The notes under the pieces: generated by a model
Told to the model about the DNA's origin: nothing
The model's input: the letters and a program-made list of their open reading frames with translations, nothing else
The model's database searches: none
Translations under genes and position numbers: made by a program
Assembly: GCF_024436035.1 (NCBI RefSeq)
Contig: NZ_JANFNG010000012.1
Coordinates: 1-64,000 of the forward strand
Length of the DNA: 64,000 nt
From: Streptomyces humicola
GTDB taxonomy: Bacteria > Actinomycetota > Actinomycetes > Streptomycetales > Streptomycetaceae
Direction: 5' to 3'
Part shown: piece by piece, positions 43,768 to 53,341 of the stretch
How the letters are laid out: each line of letters starts with the position of its first letter
How positions within the stretch are numbered: the first letter of the stretch is position 1

Positions 43768-43943
43768 GTGGAGCTGATCAACGGCGCGGCAAAAGAGCTG
43801 GGCCTTGATTGCTACGGCGTGCGGGCGTCGGTGGCCAGGGGCTCAGAGACGAGCCGGTGATCGTTTTCGCCTCGAACGGCGGTTACAGCCTGGGTGAGTT
43901 CCTGGCGGTGGTGGCGAAGTGGTCGGGGCCTGCTGGCATATAG
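43768..43943 (+). pseudogene. Frameshifted small gene
   Basis: From GTG 43768 the frame reads VELINGAAKELGLDCYGVR and on to a stop at 43858-43860. In the next frame the sequence continues EPVIVFASNGGYSLGEFLAVVAKWSGPAGI to a stop at 43941-43943. Joined, these give one plausible protein of about 58 residues, so a one-base change has probably broken it. The tail (FLAVVAKWSG) recurs at 45258-45302 as part of the tandem duplication. A possible 49-residue frame upstream (43628-43777) is uncertain. Confidence 0.5.
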
Positions 43944-43988
43944 CGGGCTGGAGAGACGCGATTGGGACGATGGAGAGGGGAAGGCGCG

Positions 43989-44165
43989 ATGAGACGGCCG
44001 AGTGGGGACGAGTGGAAGACGCGCAAGGGGTCTCGGGTGTGGGTCGAGACGGATCGGCGCGGCGAGTGGATCATGTGTGAGGGTTGCCCTCGGCCGATCC
44101 GGGTCACGGGGGTAGGACCGGTGATCTTTGCGGCGCGGGAGCATGCACAGCGCTGCCGTAACTGA
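43989..44165 (+). CDS. 58-residue protein with a Cys/His metal-site pattern
   Basis: The frame reads MRRPSGDEWKTRKGSRVWVE and then GEWIMCEGCPRPI and HAQRCRN. CEGC and H-x3-C together look like a small zinc site. GGGGAAGG lies 4 bases before ATG 43989. It lies only in copy 1 of the tandem duplication. No function is assigned. Confidence 0.6.
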   Translation: MRRPSGDEWKTRKGSRVWVETDRRGEWIMCEGCPRPIRVTGVGPVIFAAREHAQRCRN

Positions 44166-44720
44166 CGTGTGCGGCTGCGGTACGGAGCGGCCCCGTTCAT
44201 GCGCCTGGTGGCTGGCGTGTGGGCGGGGCTTCGCGCTGTTCGGCACGGTGCCGGGTGGCGCGCGGTGGGCATGCGGCGGCCGGAGCGGCTTTGGCCGGTG
44301 TCCTGCCCGGTCTGGGGTCGGGCATGGCCAGGGGGCCGTACGCTGCCTCAGCGAATCGGGTGGGGCGGAGCCCTGCCCGGTAAATCCGTCCGATGGCCCC
44401 CTGGTCGTGCCCGACGCGGGCCCCGGACCGAGCAGGTGGGTAAAGCCGCTACGGCCTGCCGCCCCCAGCCACTGGACAACGAGCCTCACGACGGCCACGG
44501 TCGCCGACGCTGCCCCGGCGAGTGCAGAGCTGCCGCGCGGGCTGATGCTTGGACAGCGCGGGCAAAGCCGTTCGCAGATTCCGTGTTGGTTGATCACCTG
44601 GAAGCAGCACCCAACGGGCGGCGATCAAGGAGGCGTCGTACACCTAGAGGGGGTAGCAGCCTGTTGCCCCCTCGTTCATCGGGCAAAACGGTGAATGATT
44701 CGTTCGAGCAAGGAAGACAC
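44166..44720 (+). other. Leader region of the first secreted-protein gene
   Basis: No convincing gene is seen in these 555 bases. The last 150 bases are repeated almost exactly before the second copy, and a further block (about 44200-44340) is repeated at about 45370-45495. A nine-codon frame at 44695-44724 ends in a TGA overlapping the secreted-protein ATG (ATGA); the same frame occurs at 45625-45654. Confidence 0.6.
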
Positions 44721-45215
44721 ATGAATCGTCAAAGCCGCGTGCTCATCACAGTCCTCGCAGCGGTAGCAGCCCCCTTGATCTCCGCCGTCCCGGCATCGGC
44801 TACCGCAGCGAACAGCGCGGTTCCCCGGCACACTCCCGAAAACCGTGTCGGCGGCCACATCTACACGGTTCCCGAGGCCACGCCCGAGAACGGTGTCGAC
44901 GGCCACGTCTCGTTCGTCGTATTCGGCCGCGGCCTTCCCCCGACTCTGTCCTTCACGCTTACAAGCCCGAGCCTCGATGCGGCCTGCAGCGGGTATAAGT
45001 TCGGGTCCCACACGGTGACGTCCGACCTCAACGGCAACTTCAACTTCGCGGGCTTCGCGAGCGGGTGCCTGCCCGGAACCTATGTCATCGAAGCGACCGA
45101 CCTCAAGCTGGCGACGACCCGGAGTCGTACGTACTTTGCCCACATCACTCTTGTGCCGCCTCGTGGCCGTTACGGTCCTTCCTGGAGGCCCACGAGTCAT
45201 ACGGCTCATCGTTGA
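44721..45215 (+). CDS. Secreted beta-rich protein, copy 1
   Basis: A 164-residue exported protein. The signal peptide (MNRQSRVLITVLAAVAAPLI) is cut near ASA at 25-27. The mature part has the repeat-like pair VGGHIYTVPEATPENGVDGHVSFVVFG. It continues as a beta-rich domain with SLDAACSGYKFGSHTVTSDLNG and FAGFASGCLPGTYVIEATD, where two cysteines could pair. The tail PRGRYGPSWRPTSHTAHR is basic. An Ig-like fold is plausible. I do not recognise a family. AAGGAAG precedes the ATG. Copy 2 is identical at both ends but differs in two internal patches. Confidence 0.8.
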   Translation: MNRQSRVLITVLAAVAAPLISAVPASATAANSAVPRHTPENRVGGHIYTVPEATPENGVDGHVSFVVFGRGLPPTLSFTLTSPSLDAACSGYKFGSHTVTSDLNGNFNFAGFASGCLPGTYVIEATDLKLATTRSRTYFAHITLVPPRGRYGPSWRPTSHTAHR

Positions 45216-45650
45216 TGCTGCCGCGCCCCGCGTTGGCCCGCGGGTGGCGTTCCGCCGTTCTTGGCCGTGGTAGCGAAGTGGTCGGGTTCTGCTGACATGT
45301 AGCGGCCGGATCGATGTCATCAGGACGACGATGGGGGAACTGACGTCGGCGGCTGTGAAAGGCCCCGTCCATGCACCTGATGGCCGGCGTGTGGGCGGGG
45401 CGTCGTGGTGTTGGGTGGCGCGCGGTGGGCATGCGGCGGCCGGAGCGGCTTTGGCCGGTGTCCTGCACGGTCCGGGGTCGGGCATGGTCGGGGGGCCGTA
45501 CTCGCGGATTCCGTGTTGGTTGATCACCTGGAAGCAGCATCCAACGGGCGGTGATCAAGGAGGCGTCGTACACCTAGAGGAGGCGGCAGCCTGTTGCCCT
45601 CTCGTTCATCGGGCAAAACGGTGAATGATTCGTTCGAGCAAGGAAGACAC
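45216..45650 (+). other. Spacer and leader before the second secreted-protein gene
   Basis: It contains the duplicated FLAVVAKWSG tail without its start (45258-45302), a GC-rich block shared with copy 1 and the conserved 150-base leader. No intact gene is seen. Confidence 0.6.
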
Positions 45651-46148
45651 ATGAATCGTCAAAGCCGCGTGCTCATCACAGTCCTCGCAGCGGTAGCAGC
45701 CCCCTTGATCTCCGCCGTCCCGGCATCGGCTACCGCAGCGAGCAACGCGGTTCCCCGGCACACTCCCGAAAACCGTGTCGGCGGCCACATCTACACGGTT
45801 CCCGAGGCCACGCCCGAGAACGGTGTCGACGGCCACGTCTCGTTCGTCGTGTTCGGCCGTGATCTTCCGGTCATTCGGCAGTTCACTCTTACAAGCCCGA
45901 GCCTCGATGCGGCGTGCAGCGGGTACAAGTTCGGCTCCCACACGGTGACGTCCGACCTCAACGGCAGCTTCAACTTCGCGGGCTTCGCGAGCGGCTGTCT
46001 GCCCGGAACTTACGTCGTCGAGGCGAACGACGCCGCCGCGATGGCGAGGAAGGCGGATCGCACGTACTTCGCCCACATCACTGTTGTGCCGCCTCGTGGC
46101 CGTTACGGTCCTGCCTGGAGGCCTACGAGTCATACGGCTCATCGTTGA
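45651..46148 (+). CDS. Secreted beta-rich protein, copy 2
   Basis: A 165-residue paralogue of the upstream protein. The signal peptide and first 70 residues are almost identical, and the two Cys-containing segments and tail PRGRYGPAWRPTSHTAHR are kept. Differences cluster at about residues 71-77 (RDLPVIRQF against RGLPPTLSF) and 126-138 (ANDAAAMARKADR against ATDLKLATTRSR). Clustered change on a fixed scaffold suggests loop diversification, though ordinary drift is not excluded. It shares the leader, RBS and nine-codon overlapping frame. A 13-bp hairpin follows. Confidence 0.8.
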   Translation: MNRQSRVLITVLAAVAAPLISAVPASATAASNAVPRHTPENRVGGHIYTVPEATPENGVDGHVSFVVFGRDLPVIRQFTLTSPSLDAACSGYKFGSHTVTSDLNGSFNFAGFASGCLPGTYVVEANDAAAMARKADRTYFAHITVVPPRGRYGPAWRPTSHTAHR

Positions 46149-46173
46149 TGCTGCTGCACCTCGCGTTGGCGGC

Positions 46174-46223
46174 ACGGGTGGCGTCCCGCCGAGTAGTACA
46201 CGTCATGGCAGGACGCCACCCGT
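46174..46223 (+). terminator. Terminator after the second secreted-protein gene
   Basis: ACGGGTGGCGTCC at 46174-46186 and its exact complement at 46211-46223 form a 13-bp stem with a 24-base loop, beginning 26 bases after the stop codon. Confidence 0.75.
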
Positions 46224-46318
46224 CCAGCGAGAGCACCTTTTCCTGGGCGATCAACGACACTTTCTCACCTCGTTCCCCTTGCGCATGCGGCGCAGCGTTG
46301 ATGTGCAGATGGAAGGGC

Positions 46319-46356
46319 GGCCCTCGCTCTGGAAGGGCGCGTGAGGAGCGAGGGCC
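46319..46356. repeat. Repeated hairpin, copy 1
   Basis: GGCCCTCGCTC and GAGCGAGGGCC pair over 11 bases around a 16-base loop. The stem, loop and the following TCGGGTGA recur at 47197-47242 with few changes. It may be a terminator or a small mobile repeat. Confidence 0.75.
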
Positions 46357-46779
46357 GCTCGGGTGAGCGGTCGGTTGTGGGGCACTGCAAGGGGGCGCAC
46401 GCGGGAATAGGTCAGGTAGAGCACCCGCCCGTCCCTGTGTCGGGTGCTTGTCAGGTCCCGTTCCAGGGTTGCTTGCGCACCTGGGGCGGGGCCTTGACGT
46501 GTAGTTGCTGGCCGGGGAGGTGGGTAAAGCCCAAGCCTGGGAAGTTAGGCCGGTGAGCGTGGTGTCAAGCGGTTCGGCGAACCTACCTGATCACCTACCA
46601 GGCCCTAATCAGGCGTGGAGCAACGCTCTCGTGAACCACGATCCGCCTCCTTACCACCCTTACAGGGTGGCTCTGCACGTCAGTTGCGCCCAGAGTCGTT
46701 TGATTTCGATTCCGCTCGCAGACAGGACCAAACGGCCCTACGCGATCCGCCCCAGCGCTGCCTGTGGGGTCGGGTGCGC

Positions 46780-47019
46780 ATGGCTGGTCAGGGGGGGCAT
46801 GGTAAGGGCACGGACACGCAGCGGCCGGTGGTTGTGCATCCGCCGATGTACGGATCCCGGCGGGTGACGATCGAGGACAGTGTGATCGGGCGCGCGTATA
46901 GCGTCGACGAACCGATCCAGCTTTTGCGCGGGCTAGGCTTGGCGTTCGGAGAGGTCTCCTTGTACGACTCGACCCTGATCGAATGGGTCGGGGGTGGGCC
47001 CGATGCCTGGCACGCCTGA
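46780..47019 (+). CDS. Conserved small actinomycete protein
   Basis: A 79-residue soluble protein with a basic, glycine-rich start (MAGQGGHGKGTDTQRPVVVH), then RRVTIEDSVIGRAYSVDEPIQLLRGLGL and a C-terminal DSTLIEWVGGGPDAWHA. I recall similar proteins with the R-R-V-T-V-x-D and LIEWxGxGP motifs in Streptomyces plasmids and chromosomes, with no known function. No strong RBS is seen before ATG 46780. It lies between two copies of the repeated hairpin. Confidence 0.7.
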   Translation: MAGQGGHGKGTDTQRPVVVHPPMYGSRRVTIEDSVIGRAYSVDEPIQLLRGLGLAFGEVSLYDSTLIEWVGGGPDAWHA

Positions 47020-47429
47020 ACTCGCGGCCCCTGCATTTCCCTTCTTCAGCAGGGGCCGTGGCTGCCACCAACCTGATCACCGCGCTCCGGAGGCGGACAA
47101 TAAGTAGCGCCTTGCCGCTCTTGGGCGATGAACAGTGCCCACGGCTTGCTCCTCATATGCAGAGCGCCCAGCCTGGAGGTGCGATGCAGATCTGATGGCC
47201 CTCGCTCTTGGAAGGCGCATGAGGAGCGGGGGCCGATCGGGTGACCCTCAGCTTGCGGGAGTAGTACCGGAGCCGCACCCTGGAATAGATCAGGCACAGC
47301 AACCACGCCATCCTCCGTTGTGGAGCTTGCATGGAGCCCCGGCCGGACTGCCAGCCACCGCCCTGGCCGGGGTCTCGCGTGGCTCGCCACTGCTGGTTCC
47401 CTGCCCGGTGGGCTTCTGCGCATACGAAA
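47020..47429. other. Intergenic region with the second repeated hairpin
   Basis: About 410 bases without a supported gene. They contain the hairpin copy at 47197-47234 and otherwise no feature I can name. Confidence 0.5.
47197..47234. repeat. Repeated hairpin, copy 2
   Basis: This is a copy of 46319-46356. The left arm GGCCCTCGCTC is identical; the right arm GAGCGGGGGCC has one change that still allows G-T pairing. Confidence 0.75.
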
Positions 47430-47597
47430 GTGCCCCCGCTGGTGGGCGGGGGCTGTTTGCTGCTCGGTGCCGCGGCGGGTGTGGGCGTGCTGGCGCTGGC
47501 GGCCGGACGGGACCGGCCGAAGGCCGCATGCCCGGCCGAGACGCCGAAGCGCCAGGGGAGCGCCCGGCGCGCCGAAGGCGCGCCCTTGAGCAAGTAA
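47430..47597 (+). CDS. Possible small membrane protein
   Basis: GTG 47430 opens a 55-residue frame with one hydrophobic helix (VGGGCLLLGAAAGVGVLALAAG) followed by a basic tail. Size and design resemble small Spd-like spread proteins of Streptomyces plasmids, but there is no clear RBS and the match is weak. It faces the GntR gene with a 7-base gap. Confidence 0.35.
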   Translation: MPPLVGGGCLLLGAAAGVGVLALAAGRDRPKAACPAETPKRQGSARRAEGAPLSK

Positions 47598-47604
47598 AGG
47601 TGAG

Positions 47605-48387
47605 TCAATCCGCCTTCGTGCGCGGGCGCTTCGTCGGTGCTGCTGGGGGCGTGATCGGGTAGGTGAGCCGACAGGTTGCCGCTGGTGCGCGTAGCTCTTC
47701 GCAGAGCAAGGCGGCGCCGTTGCTGCCGAGGGTGATGCGATAGGTGACCAGCAGGGGCGCGGTGTCGGCGAGGTTGAGCGTGGTGCGCTCGTCCGGGTAG
47801 GGGGTGCGTGCGGTGACGTGCTCGATCCATGTCAGTTCGTGCCCGGCGTCGGTGAGTGCCTGGTAGACCTCGGGCAACGGGGCGTCGGGGGTCTTGGCAA
47901 GCTGGTCGGCGCGGGCTGCGACGGAGAGAGGGATGAGGGTGCGGTGTGCCATGCGGGCGCCGTTGGAGCCATGGCGGAGCAGCCGTTCCACGTTGAACGC
48001 TTCGCCGTCGGGTTGGCCCAGCAACTCAGCGGGGATGCCGTCGAGCCGGGTACGGGTGACGGTCGGGGGCTCGATCTCGTGGAGTTCGGGGAGCTGCCAT
48101 CGGTCGCCAGTGCGGTCGATGGAGCGGTCTACGCGGATGGCGGGAATACGTCCCCCGCGCACGATGGTTCCCTTGCCATGACCGGTCATCACCAGTCCCA
48201 TGGAGCGCAGTTCGGCGAGGGCTGAGCGGATGGTCGCGCGGCTGACGCCGTAGCGCTCGATCATCTGGGTTTCGCTGGGCAGGGTCGTGCCAGGCTCGTA
48301 GTCACCGGCCTTGATGGCTTGGGCTAGCTTGTCGGCTACCTGCATATACATCGGGCTCGGTCGTGTGATCTGGTCGTCTGCTGCCAT
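47605..48387 (-). CDS. GntR-family repressor (KorSA-like)
   Basis: A 260-residue regulator. The N-terminal winged HTH is at about 10-80 (VADKLAQAIKAGDYEPGTTLPSETQMIERYGVSRATIRSALAELRSMGLV). A C-terminal UTRA-type ligand domain follows (FNVERLLRHGSNGARMAHRTLIPL, then LPEVYQALTDAGHELTWIEHVTARTPYPDE). Such regulators control transfer and replication genes of Streptomyces integrative elements. It is divergent from the transfer-like operon. The shared promoter region (48388-48587) carries the B copy of the operator pair, and the A copy lies at 41688. ATG 48387 is used, with AAGGAC upstream. Confidence 0.9.
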   Translation of the reverse strand: MAADDQITRPSPMYMQVADKLAQAIKAGDYEPGTTLPSETQMIERYGVSRATIRSALAELRSMGLVMTGHGKGTIVRGGRIPAIRVDRSIDRTGDRWQLPELHEIEPPTVTRTRLDGIPAELLGQPDGEAFNVERLLRHGSNGARMAHRTLIPLSVAARADQLAKTPDAPLPEVYQALTDAGHELTWIEHVTARTPYPDERTTLNLADTAPLLVTYRITLGSNGAALLCEELRAPAATCRLTYPITPPAAPTKRPRTKAD

Positions 48388-48485
48388 GACGGATGCGTCC
48401 TTGGGGTGTTGGGCGGGCGCGGTGAGGTCTGCTTCTGCGGTGTCCGGTGTGGTGCCCGGTCGGTTCGCTGTCGGGTGTCAGTGGT

Positions 48486-48499
48486 GTGTGCTAGTACAC
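48486..48499. promoter_or_regulatory. Near-palindrome in the GntR divergent promoter
   Basis: GTGTGCTAGTACAC is symmetric around CTAG with one mismatched pair. It lies 99 bases before the gntR start and next to operator site 1 of the rightward promoter. Confidence 0.35.
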
Positions 48500-48507
48500 G
48501 TTCGCCG

Positions 48508-48578
48508 CTCATCAGGATAAGTGGTTGACGCTCGTCGTCAATACAGCGAACATGAGGCATGCACTCATCATGACGAGT
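48508..48578 (+). promoter_or_regulatory. Promoter with two operator-like dyads (B copy)
   Basis: CTCATCNNGATAAG at 48508-48521, TTGACG at 48525-48530 and ACTCATCNNGACGAGT at 48563-48578 repeat the blocks at 41688-41752. The second site ends 9 bases before the first possible start of the transfer-like operon, so binding would block transcription. Confidence 0.65.
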
Positions 48579-48587
48579 GCCTAAGTG

Positions 48588-49019
48588 ATGAGAGAGGTGC
48601 AGAACGAGCCCATCGACATGGAACGACTCGGCAAGGTGCTATGCACGATCGCTCCGGAGAAGAGGATCAATCCCGATACGGGAGAGGTGCGCAGGGACGG
48701 TGAGGGCAATGAGCAGTGGGTTGTTCAGGTCTCCGTGCGTCGGCTTGAGTGGCGGCGGTCCGACACGATCGACGTGGTGTTGCCTCATGAGCCGCGCGGT
48801 ATCGCGGAGGGGGCGGCGGTCCGGGTCGTGAACCTGTGGGCGAATGAATGGACCGTGGATGGCCGGTCGGGTACGTCGTACCGGGCTGATGACATCGTTC
48901 CGGCTCCTGCTGGCTCGTCGGCTGGTTCCTCCGGTGCTGCTGGCTCGGCTGCTGCTTCTTCGTCCTCCTCGTCTGGCGCGGCGGCGGGTCGGGGCCGGTC
49001 GGCCAGCGGTGATGCGTGA
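48588..49019 (+). CDS. Element protein with possible OB-type fold
   Basis: A 143-residue protein with a core (LGKVLCTIAPEKRINPDTGEV; EQWVVQVSVRRLEWRRSDTIDVVLPHE; GAAVRVVNLWANEWTVDGRSG) predicted as beta-rich, and a Ser/Ala/Gly-rich disordered tail. Similar first genes of transfer operons in Streptomyces elements have this strand pattern. Single-strand DNA or partner binding is a guess. ATG 48588 is used; GTG 48585 and ATG 48618 are alternatives. Its stop overlaps the next ATG (TGATG). Confidence 0.7.
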   Translation: MREVQNEPIDMERLGKVLCTIAPEKRINPDTGEVRRDGEGNEQWVVQVSVRRLEWRRSDTIDVVLPHEPRGIAEGAAVRVVNLWANEWTVDGRSGTSYRADDIVPAPAGSSAGSSGAAGSAAASSSSSSGAAAGRGRSASGDA

Positions 49020-49255
49020 TGGCCTTCGAAGCCTTCGGGGTGCTGACCCCTGCGCAGGCCGACGGGCTGGCCTGCGTCGTCTGTGATGCGGATTTCCTGC
49101 GGGTTGCTGTGGCTCACGTGCCGGTCGGCCGCTCGGATACCGGCTCTCAGGTCTTCGCCTGCAAAGGGGCGTGCGCGCTGCGGGTCGCGGAAGAGGTTGA
49201 GCGGCTGGTCCGTGAGCTGCGGGCCGCTGCCAGTGAGGACGGGGGTGCCGGGTGA
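49019..49255 (+). CDS. Small Cys-containing element protein
   Basis: A 78-residue protein with CVVCDADF and CKGACAL. The four cysteines could hold one zinc ion. The helical C-terminus (RVAEEVERLVRELRAAA) may form a coiled coil. The start overlaps the preceding stop by one base and the stop overlaps the next GTG, so it is the second member of a tightly coupled operon. Function unknown. Confidence 0.75.
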   Translation: MAFEAFGVLTPAQADGLACVVCDADFLRVAVAHVPVGRSDTGSQVFACKGACALRVAEEVERLVRELRAAASEDGGAG

Positions 49256-49470
49256 GTTGGCTTGGCTCGGATGACGACTTCGCGCTGATGATGCGCGACT
49301 TGCGGGCGCTGGCCGGCGCGGAAGCGCTGCTGATGACGACACAGGACAGGGCCTTGATCAAGTTCCTGTTGTCGCTGGTCAGCCAGCATGCCGAAGCGGC
49401 CACGCTGCGGGCCCGATCGGTGCTCGCACGCCTGCAACTGGAGGAAGTACAGGAAGGAGGTGGAACCTGA
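49252..49470 (+). CDS. Small helical element protein
   Basis: A 72-residue, largely helical, acidic protein (DDDFALMMRDLRALAGAEALL; LIKFLLSLVSQHAEAATLRARSVLARLQLEEVQ). GTG 49252 overlaps the stop of the previous gene by four bases and its own stop overlaps the translocase ATG by one base. It is the third of four coupled genes. No function is known. Confidence 0.75.
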   Translation: MSWLGSDDDFALMMRDLRALAGAEALLMTTQDRALIKFLLSLVSQHAEAATLRARSVLARLQLEEVQEGGGT

Positions 49471-50387
49471 TGTCCGCGCCGCTGGTGGTGTGGATCATCT
49501 CGGCTGTGATCACGGTCGGGGCCATGACGCAACGATGGTGGGAACCGCGGTTGGTCGCCCGCGGCTGGGACGCCACGCCGTGGCGCTGGTGGTTGACCGG
49601 TTTCCCGGTCGTGGCGTTGCGGATGTGGTGGACGTGGCGGCGAGTGTGTCTGCTCAACGGGTTGGCGGTCTCGTACTCGCCGAATCGGCGGGTGATCGGC
49701 CGCAACCTCGTGGTGCAGGGAACGGCGCTGCGGCCGAAGCCTCCGCGTCTGGGGCTGCCGTGGTCGACACCTACCGGGCTGGCGGTGCGGGTGCGACTGC
49801 ATGCGGGGCAGACTCCGGCGCCGTTCTTCGCTGCCGCACAGGCCATGGAACACGCCTGGAAGGTGTACACGGTCCGTATCTCCTCGGCGAAACGGGGAGA
49901 GGTGCTGATCACGGTCACGGCGGTTGATCCGCTTGCCACTGCGGATAGGGAGTTGGCGGCCAGAGAACCTGCGGTGTTGCTTTCGGTGGTGGTCGGCCGG
50001 ATCGAGGACGGTGGCGTATGGGTGATCGACTTTAGGAAGGTTCCGCAATGGCTGATCACGGGAGCTACGCAGTCGGGCAAGTCGACACTCGTGCGGGCGT
50101 TGGTGCGGGGTCTTGCTCCACAGGCGGTGGCGCTGGTGGGGATCGACTGCAAGGGGGGCATGGAACTGGGCTTGTTCCGTGATCGTTTCTCGGCGCTGGC
50201 GACCGACCGTGCGGACGCGGTGGGGCTGCTGGCGGGCCTTTTGGATGAGGTACAGGCGCGGATGGTGATCTGCCGGACGGCCGGGGTGCGTTCGATCTGG
50301 GAGCTTCCCGACGATGGCAGGCCGGTCCCTGTGATCGTGCTCGTTGATGAGCTGGCAGAGCTGTATTCTGCGGCTTGTCAGCTATGA
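49470..50387 (+). CDS. FtsK/SpoIIIE-type DNA translocase (Tra-like), C-terminally truncated
   Basis: Conjugation-type translocase that in Streptomyces elements moves double-stranded DNA between hyphae. The N-terminal membrane part (MSAPLVVWIISAVITVGAM; WRWWLTGFPVVALRMWW) is followed by Walker A GATQSGKST at 198-206 and Walker B VIVLVDELAELY at 288-299. The frame then ends six residues later (SAACQL). Family members are normally about 450 residues or more, so the sensor/RecA remainder and the DNA-reading winged helix are lost. Without them the protein should not translocate DNA. The break lies about 200 bases from the yyaL start, at the element's right end. Confidence 0.88.
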   Translation: MSAPLVVWIISAVITVGAMTQRWWEPRLVARGWDATPWRWWLTGFPVVALRMWWTWRRVCLLNGLAVSYSPNRRVIGRNLVVQGTALRPKPPRLGLPWSTPTGLAVRVRLHAGQTPAPFFAAAQAMEHAWKVYTVRISSAKRGEVLITVTAVDPLATADRELAAREPAVLLSVVVGRIEDGGVWVIDFRKVPQWLITGATQSGKSTLVRALVRGLAPQAVALVGIDCKGGMELGLFRDRFSALATDRADAVGLLAGLLDEVQARMVICRTAGVRSIWELPDDGRPVPVIVLVDELAELYSAACQL

Positions 50388-50585
50388 GACGGCGTTAGGA
50401 CAGCCGGTTGCCTACCGTAAACCGGTTATTAGCGTCCGCGAGGCGTACGCCACAACTTGCTAAGCGTCCTCCCGACGTAACTGAACTCGGGCCCCGTCTG
50501 GCTCCGGCTGGGCGGGGCTGTCGCTTGCGCGGGGACAAGGTGCGTCGTTTGGGAGGCTTGCGGGTGCGTGCGCAAGGATGGGGGC

Positions 50586-52634
<2,049 letters not shown>

Positions 52635-52648
52635 GCCCAGGACTTACC

Positions 52649-53263
52649 TCAGGCGCTCGGAGAGGATGCCGAGGGTGTTTTTTCGACGAGATCCGGCAGG
52701 TCCTCGGTGGCGTCGTCCTCCACCCAGTACATGATCGCCTCCTGCCAGCCGCCGAGCAACGCACCCACGAGGACGCGCAGTTCGAGATCGCGCGGTTCGC
52801 GTCCGGTGCGCTGCGCCAGCGCGCCGACGAGATGTGAGCACGAGGCCGACGTCGACTCGCCCATCCGGGCGCGCAGTGCGGGAATCTCCTGAACCAGGCG
52901 CAGCCGCTGGATGAGCTCGGGCCGGTCCGCCTCGTACATCTCGCGCAGCGGTCGCACGATCGCGTGGCGCATCGACTCCACGATGGGCTCGTCGACGGGG
53001 CGGGAGAGCAGCTCCGCCTCGATGACGGGGTCGTACTCGTCGGTGAGGACGACGTCCTCCTTCGTCGGGAAGTAGCGGAAGAAGGTGCTGGCGGAGACCT
53101 CCGCGGCGGCGGCGATCTGCTCGACCGTCGTGGCGTCGTAGCCCCGCTGCTCGAAGAGCCGGTAAGCGGCGTGACGGATCGCCTGCCGGGTCTTGATCTT
53201 CTTTCTCTCGCGCAGGCCGGTCTTGGGTGTGGCGCGGGTCGATGCGCAGGCCATGCCCCTCAT
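52649..53263 (-). CDS. TetR-family transcriptional regulator
   Basis: A 204-residue repressor. The HTH at about 22-68 reads TRQAIRHAAYRLFEQRGYDATTVEQIAAAAEVSASTFFRYFPTKEDVVL (landmark). The helical C-terminal ligand domain includes LVGALLGGWQEAIMYW. ATG 53263 or ATG 53254 is the start. It converges on yyaL with a 14-base gap. Neighbours do not reveal its target. Confidence 0.9.
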   Translation of the reverse strand: MRGMACASTRATPKTGLRERKKIKTRQAIRHAAYRLFEQRGYDATTVEQIAAAAEVSASTFFRYFPTKEDVVLTDEYDPVIEAELLSRPVDEPIVESMRHAIVRPLREMYEADRPELIQRLRLVQEIPALRARMGESTSASCSHLVGALAQRTGREPRDLELRVLVGALLGGWQEAIMYWVEDDATEDLPDLVEKTPSASSPSA

Positions 53264-53341
53264 TGTCGGGCATCGGCCTGGGCGGCATCGGGCCGGTACG
53301 CGGGTCGTGTCGCCGCGCTGTCCGGTCCGCCGTCAATCGGC

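Larger units (their letters stand above)
43893..46190. repeat. Tandem direct duplication carrying a secreted-protein gene
   Basis: Copy 1 runs from about 43893 to 45240 and copy 2 from about 45256 to 46190. Both start with the FLAVVAKWSG tail and contain a GC-rich leader. A leader segment of about 150 bases before the ATG is nearly identical (44569-44720 and 45499-45650), and both end with the same gene and flank. Start codons are 930 bases apart. Copy 2 lacks most of the 58-residue gene region and part of the leader. Boundaries were found by eye. Confidence 0.8.
46149..46779. other. Intergenic region between the secreted-protein array and the next element gene
   Basis: It holds a 13-bp terminator hairpin, one copy of a repeated hairpin (46319-46356) and a short hairpin CCACCCT/AGGGTGG (46654-46670). 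I see no supported gene. Confidence 0.6.

Noticed and set aside
43628-43777. 49-residue frame with two adjacent cysteines
   Set aside because: It has no good RBS, no known similarity and overlaps the frameshifted gene. It may be real but is not supported enough to list.
46341-46556. 71-residue frame after the repeated hairpin
   Set aside because: Codon use and composition look random, and the frame starts inside the hairpin.
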